Shown here: piece by piece, positions 36,983 to 49,551 of the stretch | Numbering within the stretch: the first letter of the stretch is position 1 | How the letters are laid out: the number at the start of each line of letters is the position of its first letter | From: Prinsepia uniflora | Taxonomy: Eukaryota; Streptophyta; Magnoliopsida; Rosales; Rosaceae | Length of the DNA stretch: 64,000 nt | Direction: 5' to 3' | Assembly (NCBI GenBank): GCA_032719365.1 | Contig: CM064875.1 | Location: 31,518,693-31,582,692 of the forward strand | Program-made: the position numbers and the translations under genes | Notes under the pieces: generated by a model | Told to the model about the DNA's origin: nothing | What the model saw: the letters and a program-made list of their open reading frames with translations, nothing else | The model's database searches: none

Positions 36983-39927
36983 GCAAGGATCGATGGAGGA
37001 GATGTGCAATGTCCCAGTCTCTACTGCAATCGCATCTGTGATCAACCTGAAGGGCAGTAAAACCAAAAGCTGTGAGTGGACAAAAACCAGTAAGTTCATC
37101 AAATACATTTATAAGACATTTATGCCCTCCAATAAAAACGTATGCATGCCACAAAAACCAGTAACCAAAACGTTTGCTCAACCGAGCCCTTAGGGCCTTA
37201 GCTCAAAAACCGTTAACCAAAAACCAAGTGTGGGAACTCAGCCCAAAACTGTGGAATACCACCACCATACATATACGACCATGTGGGTCACCACCCACTA
37301 CCATAAATGAACATTAATTCATTAAAATCACACAATCATAAATCCACCCGGAAAGCCATTTCATTAATTCGTATTTTACCATTACCATCACCAGCATCCC
37401 TGATGCTAGACGTCCCTGACGTCATGTCTCACGATTTCACAAGCTACGCGTGCTGCCCGGGGTCTCTCCGGGTCCATATATCCGACATCCCTGATGTCTG
37501 ACGTCCCAGACGTCAATCATAGCAATCCTGCTCCTGAGTCATCATACGGTCCGGCTGCTCCGTATGGTGACCCTTCACAGGCAATGCACCGTGACTTCCC
37601 CAGTGTCCCAGACATCTGGAGGAGACCATCATATATCCATGTGTACAGATGGTATATGGAAAAATAGTTTTATTAACTCATTTCACAACATCACAATGGG
37701 CCCTGCCCGAATTTTCCATAAAACAACACATTTCCATTTAGGGTCCCTGACCCGAAACCACATTTATTAAATATAGGGCCCCTGACCCGAAATCATCATT
37801 TTAAGCCAACTGGGTCTCGGCCCGATTTTATACCAACTGGGCCCCTGGCCCGATTTCATTAACCAACTGGGCCCCCAGCCCGATTCTCAAATGGACTCCA
37901 AGTCCGAAATTTCCAAAACAAGTGGGCCTCAAGCCCGAGTTCATCTTTCCAATATAAAAAAAAAACCATTTTATCATAATATTTATTTAACCACAAGCAT
38001 GCAAAACCACAAATAAACCGTTAATCCCGATACACGTGAAATACGGAAAACACCTCGAAATACGTACAACATACCAAAAATCAATACTCACAAATACCAT
38101 CATAGAAATCATGTATATAAACCATATAACACATTTAAGCATGCATAGGATTTATAAAACCAAAGTCCACTCACAGACCGTTTTAACCGTGTGCCTCGAT
38201 ACGCGTGCCACCGGCCCTCCCGGGCCACACCACTATCACCGGGACTCCCAATCCTGTCCAAATCACATTAGAGGGTCACTAACCTCATTATTAACATCCT
38301 ATCAAAGTCCCGTAATTTTCCCGAATTTTTACTTATTTTTAACCTTAATTTAAAACCTTCGGACATCCCGAACACTATCGAGACGGTGTCCGATCGACAC
38401 GAAACCAATCCCAAAATGTCCGTTACATCGAATAGATTAAAAGTCATGTTGGAAGTTTCCCCAAAATACCCTTCACGCGCCCCCACGCGCCAGGTCAACA
38501 TTCAGGTCAACAATGATGACGTCATGCTACAGTAACCGGGTTCTGAAACCGGGTCTGTAACCGGGTCGCCGTCGACCCGCGGCTTGACCCGATCACAGAT
38601 CGAGTTCCAGACCTCCATTTTTGATGCGGTTTGATCCTATGGACTCGTCATAATCCCCTCTATGGTTCTGTGACATCCAAACTAATTTTTAGGTGGATTA
38701 AACTACCTGAAAACTGACGGGAAAATCGGCTGAGAACTCAGGTCATCCTCTCCGGCGACTCGTCGAGATTCCGGCCGTGGTTCATGGTCCAAAATGGTCG
38801 TCTAGGTTCCTAGGACATGTCTCAAAAACAAACAAACATTCATAACGTCAAAAACGGACGTTTCAAGGCAGGGAAGTAAATCGGGTCTTCACGGGTTTCT
38901 GGACTTACCGCCGCCGTGTCGCCGCCGTGGGCTGCCCAGTCGTGGTCTGAGTCGTCCTAAGGTCACACTGATCCTAACCCAACGTTGGTTCGAGTCCAGA
39001 TATGAAGGTTTGGACGGTTGGATCGATTTGGGTTGATCGGGTTGTTTGGTTTCCTTCTCGGGTCTGGGTGGTTTCCGGCCGTGCAGGGCGGCCGTGGTGG
39101 TGGTGGCCGTCGTCTGGAGGTGGCTGGGATCCGTCTGGAGGTGTCTGGTGTGTGAGGCTGGGCTGTGAGGTGGTGGAGTGATCGTGCAAGGAGTGAGAGT
39201 GCACGGGTTGAAAGAAATGAAAATGTGAGGGAATGTGAGTCTGATGGTTTAAATCAGAAGGTGCAGATGAGATCAATGGCCAGGATTGAATCTGGGCTTA
39301 GAACCAATGGTGAGGATTTGAGGAGATTAATTAATTAATTAACTAAATGGCCAACATAGATCCCTGAATTGGGGAAGGAAGGAGATGATGACATGTGTCA
39401 CTCATCAAGGGTCCAGATTGGTTTGGATTAAAGTAATCAGATTTTATTATTATATTATTATTTTATTCCGAATCTCGGTTAATCGTGTTTCACGTCCTCG
39501 ACCATAACGTCGTCGTCGGATCTCTGATTTCGGCATGCCGCCTGTCGTTGGATTCGTATCGACGATACCTACATAACGGTCCTTGGCCCTCGTCCATCGG
39601 ACCTCCCGGTCAAAAAGTCAACATTTGGCCCCTAATAAGACAAATTACCAAAATACCCTTCAACTTCCGAACACCATAACTTTCTCTACGAATGTCGGAA
39701 TCGAACGTGCCACCTGTCTATGAACTCGTGACGTCCCGAATTACGTCACGGTCATCGGTCAAAGTCCATTTGACCGCCCGAACAAAAAGTCAACATTTTG
39801 CCCACGACTAGGGGCAAAACGGTCATTTCGCACAATTTGTCCGATTCCGCCCTACTAAGCACCGTTCAACCTCACTAATCGAGATTAGTCACTAAACTAA
39901 TCCCGGAATTCGGGACGGGTCGTTACA
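36983..39927 (-). repeat. 5' LTR of copy F, 5'-terminal ~120 bp missing
   Basis: Begins at GCAAGGATCGATGG, equal to 30977 of the other LTR, and runs to GGGTCGTTACA. The inverted arms are at 37070-37081 and 38165-38176. Sequence to the left (36840-36982) is internal domain, so LTR end, pre-PBS region and primer site were removed together after insertion. Confidence 0.9.
37070..38176 (-). repeat. Inverted-pair segment in copy F 5' LTR
   Basis: Same perfect CTGTGAGTGGAC / GTCCACTCACAG pair as the other LTR of F, 1107 bp apart. Confidence 0.62.
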
Positions 39928-39932
39928 GTAAG

Positions 39933-40052
39933 CACTTGTGGCTATCCCTGGTCTGGCACGCACTGAGGGTAACTTGGGTTTTTCAGTCGACTTGCCAGAC
40001 GGGAGCAGGACCGGGCACGGTTATCGATGCCCTTCCGGGGGCGGTCCTGTCA
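39933..40052 (+). repeat. 3' LTR of copy D, last 120 bp
   Basis: Resumes D after the GTAAG duplication. It holds the pre-PBS hairpin arms (GTCTGGCA, TGCCAGAC) and ends GGTCCTGTCA before CCTAT, the right target duplication of D. Confidence 0.92.
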
Positions 40053-40057
40053 CCTAT

Positions 40058-40978
40058 CTCCCTCAATTTTCATCCGTTTTCTTCCAATTCAATTCCAATC
40101 TTCCTATCTCAACCCTAGAAACCTATTTATGCAAATAAAATGAAGGAAACACCCATGGAACCTCCCCATTCAGAACCTCCCTTCACGGTCCATTTTTCCA
40201 ATCCTTCCCCTAGACTGCACCGCCCATCTCCGCCATAAAAAACCATCCCTAGACACTCCTACTAACCCATTAAACCTTTCCCAATCAACTAAAACTGTCC
40301 AAAGTAACCTCCTAATCATCATACCAACCCCCTAAATACAACCTAAACAATAGATAACCCCCTAACGTCCAAAATCGGAAAATGAAATTTTGAATGAGAA
40401 CGGGGTCATGGTTTTACCTTTGTCGTGAGGTCCCACCGCCGTCAACGGCGGTCCTGCTGCCAGCCACCGCCTCTCTCAATCCAACACTCCCCTCGATTCC
40501 CCTCTTGGCCTCTCAGAAAATTAAAAGGGAGAGGGTAATGGGTTTTGGGGTTGATCGGGTTGAATGAACACAGACGAGGGGAATGGATTTGTATGTGTCT
40601 GTGTTAGGTGAACAATGGATGGGTGACACTTGTCACTCATCCATTAGGCATAATTCAAATATCGGGGCCCACTTGAGGACAAAAGTCCACTTTTTCCTCG
40701 TAAAACGTGTCATTATAAATAGTTCCTCAGGAATTCCGTTAACCGTAATTTTTTCGTCAAATATCCGATTTCGACGTGCCGCCTATCTACGGACTCGAAT
40801 TGACTCGATCTACGTAACGGTCCTCGGCCCTCAGCCATCGAACCTCTCAAGTCAAAAGTCAACTCTTCCCCCTCGTTTAGGGGCAAAATCGTAATTTCAC
40901 CCTGAACTTCTGTTAATCCTCGGCTAATCCCCGATTAAAATCTTAATTAATCCCGATAATTCCGGACGGATCGTTACA
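40058..40978 (-). repeat. 5' LTR of copy C, second part
   Basis: Continues 19401-21300 in the same order as the other C LTR (14739 onwards) and ends GGATCGTTACA. The dyad GGATGGGTGACA / TGTCACTCATCC is at 40617-40642, one G-T wobble. The full LTR with D removed is about 2.8 kb. Confidence 0.88.
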
Positions 40979-41200
40979 CCCATGCAGTCATTAGGTGTAG
41001 AACCTAGTATTGTACTACGGGTTACAAAAGAGTAGTAGGCTCCCTAGGACTAATCTAGAGGCGGAGGCATGACCGAGATATCAGTATGGTTATCCCTTGT
41101 CTGACAAGTGTTAGGGGCATTTTTAGAACTTCGGTTGATCGGTATAACGAGAGCAAGACCGAGATTGGTCATCAAAGTGTTTTCAGGAGGTGTCTTGACA
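40979..41200 (+). repeat. Decayed LARD LTR end fragment
   Basis: Sense sequence resembling the last ~150 bp of copy D's LTR in order: GAGGCGGAGGCATGA, TATCCCTTGTCTGACA, GAGAGCAAGACCG, then CTTGACA. Strongly diverged. No primer-binding site follows. From 41201 to 41313 I recognise nothing. Confidence 0.5.
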
Positions 41201-41313
41201 ATAGAACAAGTGTATAGGAAAAATAAATTACCTTAAATCTTGGGACCCACAAATCATTAAATCCATATGGCCCACTAATCCAATATCAATCATTGAGTCC
41301 CCCGAGCATCAGT

Positions 41314-43340
41314 TGCAACATCCCGGATCTCAAGAAAATGTAATTTTGGAAAAAATTGAATCAAAAGATGATTTTGCCGTTATTAAGTCAAATTGTTAAC
41401 TTTTTGGTTGGGTCATCATTCGGGAATTCTGAGAAGACTGTTATGCAGGTCTCGAGATCCTGAGTTCGTAGATATGCAGCACTGAAAATCGATGATTAGG
41501 TGAAAATTTTATGGGTCAGAAATAGTCAAGGGTAAAATGGTAATTTTGCACCAAGGGCATTTTGGCCATTTTGTATGTAAGACATAGAGTACTCTAGAAG
41601 GTTCCATATTCTTCCTCTCAGTCTCATTACCATCGATATCTAAATAGAAAAGAAAAGGGAAGATGGACTTCGGTTGGGTTCGGTGCGCTTCCAGCGAAAG
41701 GAAGAAAATATACACCCACCACCAACCTGTGAGGTAAATATTAGAAGGAATGAGATGATGAGTGAAAGAATGAGAGTGGAAGCAGGGGAGAAAATTGAGT
41801 GAAGAAGAGGCCTAGAATTTTAACGAGTAAAAGAACTCGAAGACCCTCAAAATGAGCCGAGGAGGAAATCGTGAAGTTTTTGGTCTGGGTTATTAGTTCT
41901 AGGACAATGGACGTAGTAGTAGGCATCTGATCGTGTCCCTGAAGACCATATGGTGGTACAAAGATGAGAAGAATGGTTGTTGAGCGTAGGAATTTCCCAA
42001 GCTGGAAGGCGTGACCATGGACGATATTCAAAGAGTTTAACAATGCATTTAAAGTAAGTCTTTCCTGTTGTAAGATATTAGATCTCTTCCGGGGTTCTCA
42101 TAGGTGATGATAGACATTTGAAACACGAGAAAAGATGAAGAAATAGTTCGTTTCAAGCTAGATTGGACTTGGAGGTCTGATGACCCGATTATAGTAAAAT
42201 AGGTTTGTGACCCAAGGAAGAAAATGAACAGTAATGTGGCACGTGGGCTCTATGCGCAGCCGCTTTGGGTGGTGCATGGGGGTGCATGCCGCATCATCTG
42301 AGAATTTTGCCAACATGAAAGTTATAGTATTCGATGTTAGGAGTGCAACGGTATAATTTTCGAGGTGATCGAATATCATCTTGAGGCAAATTTAATTCAT
42401 TTAAAGTCCATCGTGAACGGTACTTGTGGGTGGAATTTTATTTTATTAAAATATTATGCATGCATATTTGTGTGTTTTAAATGTGTTCTATGTAGTTTTG
42501 GTGATATGTGGATTATTGGGATTTTACATGATATTTGGAAAATTTAAATGTAATTATTATTTTATTGTGCATTTTACGACATTTTTCGTAAAGTATGTTT
42601 TTAAATTCTATTTCGATTGTGGTTTCGAATGGAATATGATTTCTGACAAGTAGTTATCATATACAAGCAGGGCGCAGGTGTGATTTATGAGATGTTTTTC
42701 GAAATGGGTCTTATCATCAGTCGTCTGGGAACACCCCGAGCATCAACCATCTGGGAACACCCCTAACTTCGGCTACCTGGGAAACAATCACCGTGAGCAT
42801 CAGCCGTCTGAGAAGTACCCCTAGCTTTGGCTACTTGGGAATAACACAACCCCAAGTTTTGGTCGTTTGGGAAACACCCCTAGATTCGACCATGTAGGAC
42901 CTCGTCACAACAACAATGAACATAATCTATGCACCAATTGCACACTTTACTTTCAGAACAAACCTTTTACTCACATTCCAAGGAAAATAATATTTCCAAC
43001 CAGGCTTCAGGCCAAAACACCATTTCCGCAAAATATCGTAAAACGCGAGTCCGAAATCAATTGATAAATCTGAAAAAATCATTAAATAATCGTTTAGAAA
43101 TCATATTCAAATCATTGCAAGATAAATCTTGCAATAATACAAAAGGCCATGTTTTGACCACGTAAGAACAAGAGTAAAAACGTCAATTTCGTTTCAAAAT
43201 TCCTAAAATTACCTTCCACTCACACACTATCAATGACTATTCCAAAACAAATCTCGCCACAGTCAATCATTGAATCATCTGTCCATGTCCAAAACCAACA
43301 CCAAGGGTCACTAACGTGCCTAACATTTGTGTTCCCAAGT
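41314..43340 (+). repeat. Old, diverged LARD LTR (copy G)
   Basis: Starts TGCAACATCCCGGAT, close to the family tip. It keeps the family order: a GTAATTTTGCACC/GGCATTTTGG module, a GGCACGTGGGC block (42238), a decayed arm CTTGTGGGTGGAA (42424), ATGCATGCAT (42456), a tandem-repeat zone (42716-42900) and TTCCACTCACAC (43206). The 3' end cannot be placed exactly and copy K follows. The inverted-pair layout in so old a copy shows that it is ancestral. Confidence 0.5.
42716..42900 (+). repeat. Degenerate ~28-bp tandem repeat
   Basis: Six or more units built on GGCTACCTGGGAAACACCCC followed by TAGCTTC, alternating between a GGCTAC form and a CATCAGCCGTC form. Confidence 0.7.
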
Positions 43341-43593
43341 TGTAACGACCCATCCCGAGTTTTTCTCTTAGTTTGGATGCGAGCTTTTTAATGGTTTTTA
43401 ATACCCTTCATGTTGATCGTGGATGCGGGTTGTAGTAGAGACCGAGACATCACACACCTCCACAGATTATGGCACGCTCTGGAATCCCCGAAAGAGGGTA
43501 TAGGTTTGGTTATCCCTTGTCTGGCACGTGGTGTCAGACGGGAGCATGGCACATCCCGCGTTAATCCCAGGGGAATTGGAATGGGTCGTGTCA
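43341..43593 (+). repeat. Internally deleted LARD LTR (copy K)
   Basis: 253 bp: the tip TGTAACGACCCATCCCGAG, about 25 bp of unassigned sequence, then the LTR 3' part from CTTTTTAATGG onward, ending GGGTCGTGTCA. The pre-PBS hairpin is kept with a G-T wobble (GTCTGGCAC-GTG-GTGTCAGAC, 43519-43539). The 3' part begins exactly where other LTRs have the base after CACTCACAG. Confidence 0.75.
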
Positions 43594-44228
43594 GAGTGGT
43601 ATTAGAGTAGGGTTCTCAGATTGGAAAAAGAGTAGTGGTACGCATGTGCCGGATGTGATGTCTCTGGAATTCTTTCTTCCCGTCATCAACCAGATAGTTA
43701 GGGTAAGGAGTAGTAGAGTCTAGTAGGAACCTATCCTTGGTACGGTTGTATTTGGCACCAGATGTCGTGGATGTCGTAGTGAAGCCGTGGTTGAGTAGCA
43801 TGAGACCCGAGTATGGCAGAGTTCTTGTGTGCTAGCAACTAGGATTCGCAGTTCGTTGTTAGATTAGACCTCGCGGAGGGTTGGATATGACGAATTGCAG
43901 AGTTAGGACCGCCCAACGTTAAGTTCGAGTTGGGGGTTGTGCTGCAGAGAGCAACGAGGCTATGGACAGCTCAAGTTGAGGCTAGTTGGATGAGTTACCA
44001 GGAGAGTGGTACTTATGGGTCGGATATGGTCCAGTTAGTACAGAGCGATTGGTACCGACAGTGAGTTACTGTCTGAGTGCGGAGTCTCGATAGCTGATGG
44101 TTTCCTTGAGTTAGTCTGCACAACGTGACAAACATTTCTATTGTGAGTGGTTGTGGTTAAGACTGTAGATAGCTGGGTGACGTTTGAGGAACGTTTCTAT
44201 GGCTATCCCTCGAAACTCGGGAGGTGGA
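43594..44228 (+). mobile_element. Truncated internal domain of copy K
   Basis: Begins with a slightly decayed primer-binding site, TGGTATTAGAGT (43597-43608). It then runs through internal-domain sequence that matches 11840-12010 of copy E (GATTGGTACCGACAGTGAG-like block, then GTTAGTCTGCAC). It is cut at 44229 by the antisense LTR I. No coding signal. Confidence 0.65.
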
Positions 44229-46030
44229 TGTCAAGACCCGTCCCAAACCCCCCAGGATTAACGCAGGACGACCCTGATTCCATCTGACACAAAGTGTCAG
44301 ACAAGGAAAATTCCAACCTTAGCCCTCTTGGGTTTTCAGAGTACGCCATGATCCGGAGCAGGTATATGATATCTCGGTCTCTGCTACAGTCTGCATTCGT
44401 TGTCAACCTGAAGGGCAGTCAAAACATTAAAAGATGTGAGTGGACAAAACAAAGAGTTTATAAAAACATTTCATAAGAACATTTGTACCCTTTACTAAAA
44501 AGCATGCATGCATTCGAAAACCATTTAACCAAAAGAACCATATGTGGGAACTAAGCCCAAAACCATAACCGAAGGAACCATAAAGAACCAACCATACGAG
44601 CCACTGTCCAAATCCATGTGGGACTCAGCCCAAAACCTGTATACATCACACATCATATATCATATATACATATAAATCACACAACCAATCCTGTCACGGT
44701 TTCCAAAGCTACGAGCGTGCTACCCGGGGTCTCAAACCCAAGTCTCTCAGGGTCACCCAGGTCAATGTCCGTAGATCAATGACCCTCCCTGAGGTTATGA
44801 TCCAAGCCCTCCTAAGAGTAAGGTACCCAACGGGGGCGTCTCCACTCAGTTAGTGCTCCGTGACTACTCGGTGGTCCAACCAGGAAAACGACCCTCCCCG
44901 GAGGAGACAATCCAAGTAAAGGAAGGTATATGAATATATATATATATATAGAAAACATCCTTAAAACCTTTCAAAGGATTCATGCCTGGTCCCCATAAAC
45001 CATCATGAATCATAAAACCTTTCAAGTGTTCATGCTGGTCCCCATAAACCGTCATGAACCTGGAAATCCATTTAGGGTCCCCGACCCGAAATCATAAACG
45101 TAAACTAACTGGGTCTCGTGCCCAAACACATGACTCAACTGGCATCATGCTCGATATCTTAGGGTCAGTCACGACTACGATCATAGTGATGCGTGCAACC
45201 ATCCATCCAGGACCGCACTCAATCCTGGTATGTCGCCGGGAACTAATCAACCGACGCGACCACCATTAGATTATGGAGCACTCATCGCCGATCGATATCC
45301 TGAACCATCAACACTCCGAAGTCGAGCCTCCATCGGATGCCCGACAACATATCATGCATCGTGACCTCTCCGGAAGGAACATATCCTAGTATGGAGGTGA
45401 GCGTCGTATTGTCGGTAGCCGTGCACATAGCATTCGCCGCGACCACGATTCAGACCTGTAGGTCATAAATAGAGCCACATGCCCGAGACAAAACCAAATG
45501 GGCCTCATGCCCGAGTTTATCCTTTTGAAATCCAAAACCATTTCATTTAAACCAACTTAGAAGTATAAACCCGTATAGGCATCGTATAAAGCCAAAACCT
45601 CAAAATACATGCCAATACGTAACCACACACAAATGCACTCATGGCATCACCAAACAAGTATTAAAACATATAATAAAAATTTATGCATGCACCAATTTAG
45701 AAAACAAGGTACACTCACAGACCGTCCGAGATGCCGCCTCGATACGCGTGTCATACGGCTCTCCCAAGACTCCCAAACCTGTCCAAATTGTAATAAAGGG
45801 TTGCTAACTACTTAAATAACCCATCACTAAAGCCCCGTAATTTTTTGGAATTTTTAACTATTTTTAAAGTTTATCCTAAACCTTTGGACACCCCGAAACC
45901 TATCGAAACGATGTCTGATTGACACGAAACCAGTCCCAAAATGTTCGTTACATCGAATAGAAAATTTGACATGTTGAACACATCCACATCCCCAGAAAGT
46001 GGGCCACGCACCCACACGCACCGCCTGAAG
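44229..46030 (-). repeat. Antisense LARD LTR I, first part
   Basis: Starts TGTCAAGACCC and continues at 48225-49551 after the insertion of solo LTR H; total about 3.1 kb. It contains the pre-PBS hairpin TCTGACAC-AAA-GTGTCAGA (44283-44301), arms ATGTGAGTGGAC (44434-44445) and GTACACTCACAG (45709-45720), a (TA)n run (44935-44951) and hairpins GATTCATG...CATGAATC (44977-45011) and GTTCATG...CATGAAC (45028-45059). The flanks (GTGGA and CGTTA) do not match. It may be a solo LTR that lost its duplication, or one end of a broken element. Confidence 0.8.
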
Positions 46031-46842
46031 TGACAGGACCCATCCCAATCCCGCCGGGATTAACGCGGGATGACCGTGCTCCCGTCTGACACTGAGTGTC
46101 AGACAAGGGATATTTCCAACCTTTGCCCTCTCGGGCTATCAGAGTATTCCAGGATCCGGAGGAGGTATGTGATATCTCGGTCTCTGCTACAGTCCATATC
46201 GGTTGTCAACCTGAAGGGCAGTCAAAACATTAAAAGCTGTGAGTGGACAAAACAACCAGTTTATAAAAACATTTCATAAGAAGACATTTGTACCCTTCAC
46301 TAAAAAGAATGCTTGCATTCGAAAACGATTTAACCAAATGGAACCATATGTGGGGACTAAGCCCAAAACCATAATGAAAGAACCAATCATACGGGCCACT
46401 TCCCGAATCCATGCGGGACTCAGCCCAAATCATAAAGAAACCAAGTACACGGGCCACTGCCCAAAACCTGTATCCGTCACACATCATATTCGTCATATAT
46501 ACATATAATTCACACAACCAATCCTGTCACGGTTTCCAAAGCTACGCGCGTGCTACCCGGGGTCTCAAACCCTAGTCTCTCAGAGTCCAAGGTCAATGTT
46601 CGTAGACCAATGACCCGTCCTGAGGTTACGATCCAAGCCTTACTGAGAGTAAGGAACCCAACTGGGGGGCGACTCCACTCAGTCGGTGCTCCGTGACTAC
46701 TCTGGGGTCCACCCAGGCCAACGACCCTCCCCGGAGGAGATAATAGAAGTAAAGGAAGGTATATAAACATATATATACATATAACATACACATTCATGCT
46801 CAGTCCCCCTAAACCGTCATGATCCATAATATCCATGCCATT

Positions 46843-46878
<36 letters not shown>

Positions 46879-48219
46879 AAATATCCTCCATGCTCAGTTC
46901 CCATAAACCGTCATGTACCACAATAACCTTTCCAGGGTTCATGCCGGTTCACATAAACCGCCAAGAACTTGGAAATCCATCTAGGGTCCCTGACCCAAAA
47001 TCATCAATGTAAAACGACTGGATCTCGTGCCCGAACATATGACATCAACTGGGCATCGTGCCCGATATCTAAGGGCCAGTCACGACTCCGATCATAGTGA
47101 TGTGTGCAACCATCCATCCAAGACCGCCCTCAATCCTAGTATGTCGCCGTGAACAAATCAACCGACGCGACCACCACAAGATCATGGTGCACTCATCACC
47201 GATCGATATCCTGAACCGTGAGCACTCCGAAGTTGAGCCTCCATCTACTGCCCGACCACAGCTCGTGCATCGTGACCTCTACGGAAGGAACACATCCCAA
47301 TCCAGAGGCGAGTGTCGAATCGTCTGTCGCCATGCACATAGCACTAGCCGCGATCACGATTTAGACCCAAAGGCCATCAATAGCTTCGTATGCCCGAGAC
47401 AAACCAACTGGTCTCATGCCCGAGTTTATCCTTTTGAAATCCAAAACCATTTCATAGAACCCAACAAAGAAAGTACAAACCCGTATTGGCACCGTATAAG
47501 GTCGAAACCTCGAAATATGTGCCAATACGTAACCACATCCAAATGCACTCATGGCATCACAAAACATGTATTAAAACATATAATAAACATTTATGCATGC
47601 ACCAATTTAGAAAACAAGGTCCACTCATAGACCGTCCGACCTACCGCCTCGATACGCGTGCCATACGGCTCTCCCGAGCCAATCACCTTCATCTGGACTC
47701 CCGAACCTGTCCAAATCGTAATAGAAGGTTACTAACTACTTAATTAACCTCCCACTAAAGCCCCATAATTTTCTGGAATTTTTAACTATTTTAAATCCCG
47801 AACCTAAACCTTCTGATGCCCGAACATTATCGAGACGGTGTCCAATCGGCACGTGCTGACACTTGTCACTCATCCATTGGGCCCTTTTAAAATATCTGGC
47901 CCACTTAAGGACAAAAGCTAAGTTGTTTCGTAAAACGTGCAATAGTTCCCTTAAACTTCTGAACGTCATAACTTCTTCCTCGAATGTCGGAATTGAACAT
48001 GCCACCTGTATATGAACTCGTGATGTCCTAAACTACGTCACGGTCATCGGCCAAAGTCCGTTTGACCACCATAATGAAAAGTCAACATTTTACCCACGAC
48101 CAGGCGTAAAACGATCATTTTGCATCGTTCGTTCGATTTCGCCCAACTAATCACTGATTAACCTCACTAATCATGATTAGTCACTAATCTAATCCTGAAA
48201 TTCGGGACGGGTCGTTACA
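46031..48219 (-). mobile_element. Solo LTR H with target duplication
   Basis: 2189-bp LTR, TGACAGGACCC to GGGTCGTTACA, flanked on both sides by TGAAG (46026-46030 and 48220-48224). There is no internal domain, so it is the usual product of recombination between two LTRs. It carries a perfect pre-PBS hairpin GTCTGACAC-TGA-GTGTCAGAC (46084-46104) and arms CTGTGAGTGGAC (46237-46248) and GTCCACTCATAG (47619-47630). It is shorter than other LTRs because the middle U3 block before TGACACTTGTCACTCATCC (47857) is deleted. Confidence 0.92.
46845..46874. repeat. (TA)n microsatellite in LTR H
   Basis: Fifteen TA dinucleotides. Shorter (TA)n runs sit at the equivalent place in I (44935-44951) and J (about 59303-59318). 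Confidence 0.9.
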
Positions 48220-48224
48220 TGAAG

Positions 48225-49551
48225 TGGCAGCACGTGGGAGCCACGCACCACTGTTCATCTTCTTCTCCAAGCACTGAACCGAGTTCTCTAGTTTTTGAAC
48301 CGGGCCGAACCGGTCTGGACCGGCGCGGCCGGTTCAACGTCTAAACTCTCCTATTTTCATTCCATTTTTGTTCATTCTTATTCCTAAATCTCTGTCTACT
48401 CATTTCCACTCAAACTATGGGTTTAAAACACTTAAAAGGGCCAAGAAAATTACCTGTGAAGATTGAACTCACAGCCACTGTTTTCTTCTCCTCTGCACAG
48501 GCAGCCCAGCCATCCCTAGTCCATGATTTTGATTCCAAATGACCCAAATGACCTTTGGAAACCTTTACCAACCTTTAGAATCGATCCAAAACCATTACAC
48601 CCAAAAATCCAGATTTGAACTTAGCTTACCTCGCGGGTTCAGTTTCTCCCCGACGTGGACCACCGCCGTGGCCGATCACCACCGTCCAGACCTCCCATTC
48701 CACTAGCCTCACACTCTTCCTTAGTCACACTCAATGTAACTGACACACAAGATGGATGATGGTGGTGTGTGTGTGTCCGATTTTTGAAAGAAAAGAAGAA
48801 GAATGAAATGGTGGTCGTGGGGGAGAAGAGTTATTAATTAGATGATGATGACGATGATCAGAAAAGAGAGAGATGAGATGGACGGTGATGATTGAGGAAG
48901 GATAAGGGTGGATGGCTTGGATTAAAAGATAAGATAAATGAAAATTATAAATTAATAAAGATAATATTATTTAATTACTTAGATCCACAAATTAGGGGTC
49001 TGGGCCAATGGGATGAGTGACACTTGTCACTCATCCATGGGTCCCACTAAAATATCTACCCAATTAGATATGGCCACCTCATCATCGCCTCGATATACAT
49101 GCATAGTGAAACTGAACTTCCGTGACCCATAACTTTCCCGTTCGAAGTCCGATTTCAGCGTGCCGCCTGTCTATGGATTTGTATCGATCCGATCTACGTA
49201 ACGGTCATTGGCCCTTAGCCATTGGACCTCCCAGGTCAAAATTCAACCATTTGCCCCTTTTAACCAAATTACCAAAAGACCCCTGAACTTCCAAACGTCA
49301 TAACTTTTCCCTCGAATGTCGCAATCGAACGTGCCACCTGTCTATGAACTTGTGACGTCCCGAACTACGTCACCGTCATTGGCCAAAGTCTATTTAACCG
49401 CCAGAACGAAAAGTCAACATTTTGCCCACGCCCAATGGCAAAACGGTCATTTTGCATCGTTCGTCCGATTTCGTCCAACTAATCACCGATGAACCTCACT
49501 AATCCTGATTAGTCACTAATCTAATCCTGGAATTCGGGACGGGGCGTTACA
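48225..49551 (-). repeat. Antisense LARD LTR I, second part
   Basis: Continues LTR I after the TGAAG duplication. It shows a CCGG palindrome cluster (48299-48340), then the near-perfect dyad GGATGAGTGACA-CT-TGTCACTCATCC (49011-49036), and two U3 modules with GTCAAAA/GTCAACA boxes (49225 and 49410). It ends GGGGCGTTACA. Confidence 0.82.

Larger units (their letters stand above)
30857..39927 (-). mobile_element. Youngest LARD, antisense copy F
   Basis: Flanked by the duplication GTAAG (30852-30856 and 39928-39932), lying in the 3' LTR of D. LTRs are 30857-33920 and 36983-39927, offset by about 6006 bp. Over the ~2.9 kb they share I see only about a dozen substitutions by eye, fewer than for any other copy, which agrees with its innermost position. 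The right LTR lacks its first ~120 bp, and the adjoining primer-binding site is gone. The 3.1-kb internal domain is non-coding. Confidence 0.92.
21306..40052 (+). mobile_element. Complete sense LARD copy D with copy F inside it
   Basis: Flanked by the duplication CCTAT (21301-21305 and 40053-40057). Layout: 5' LTR 21306-24688, internal domain 24689-27653, 3' LTR 27654-30856 continued at 39933-40052. Without the inserted copy F it is about 9.7 kb. The two LTRs match very closely by eye; one clear difference is a deletion of roughly 65 bp in the right copy at 29379. D lies in the right LTR of copy C. No retroviral protein domain was found. Confidence 0.93.
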
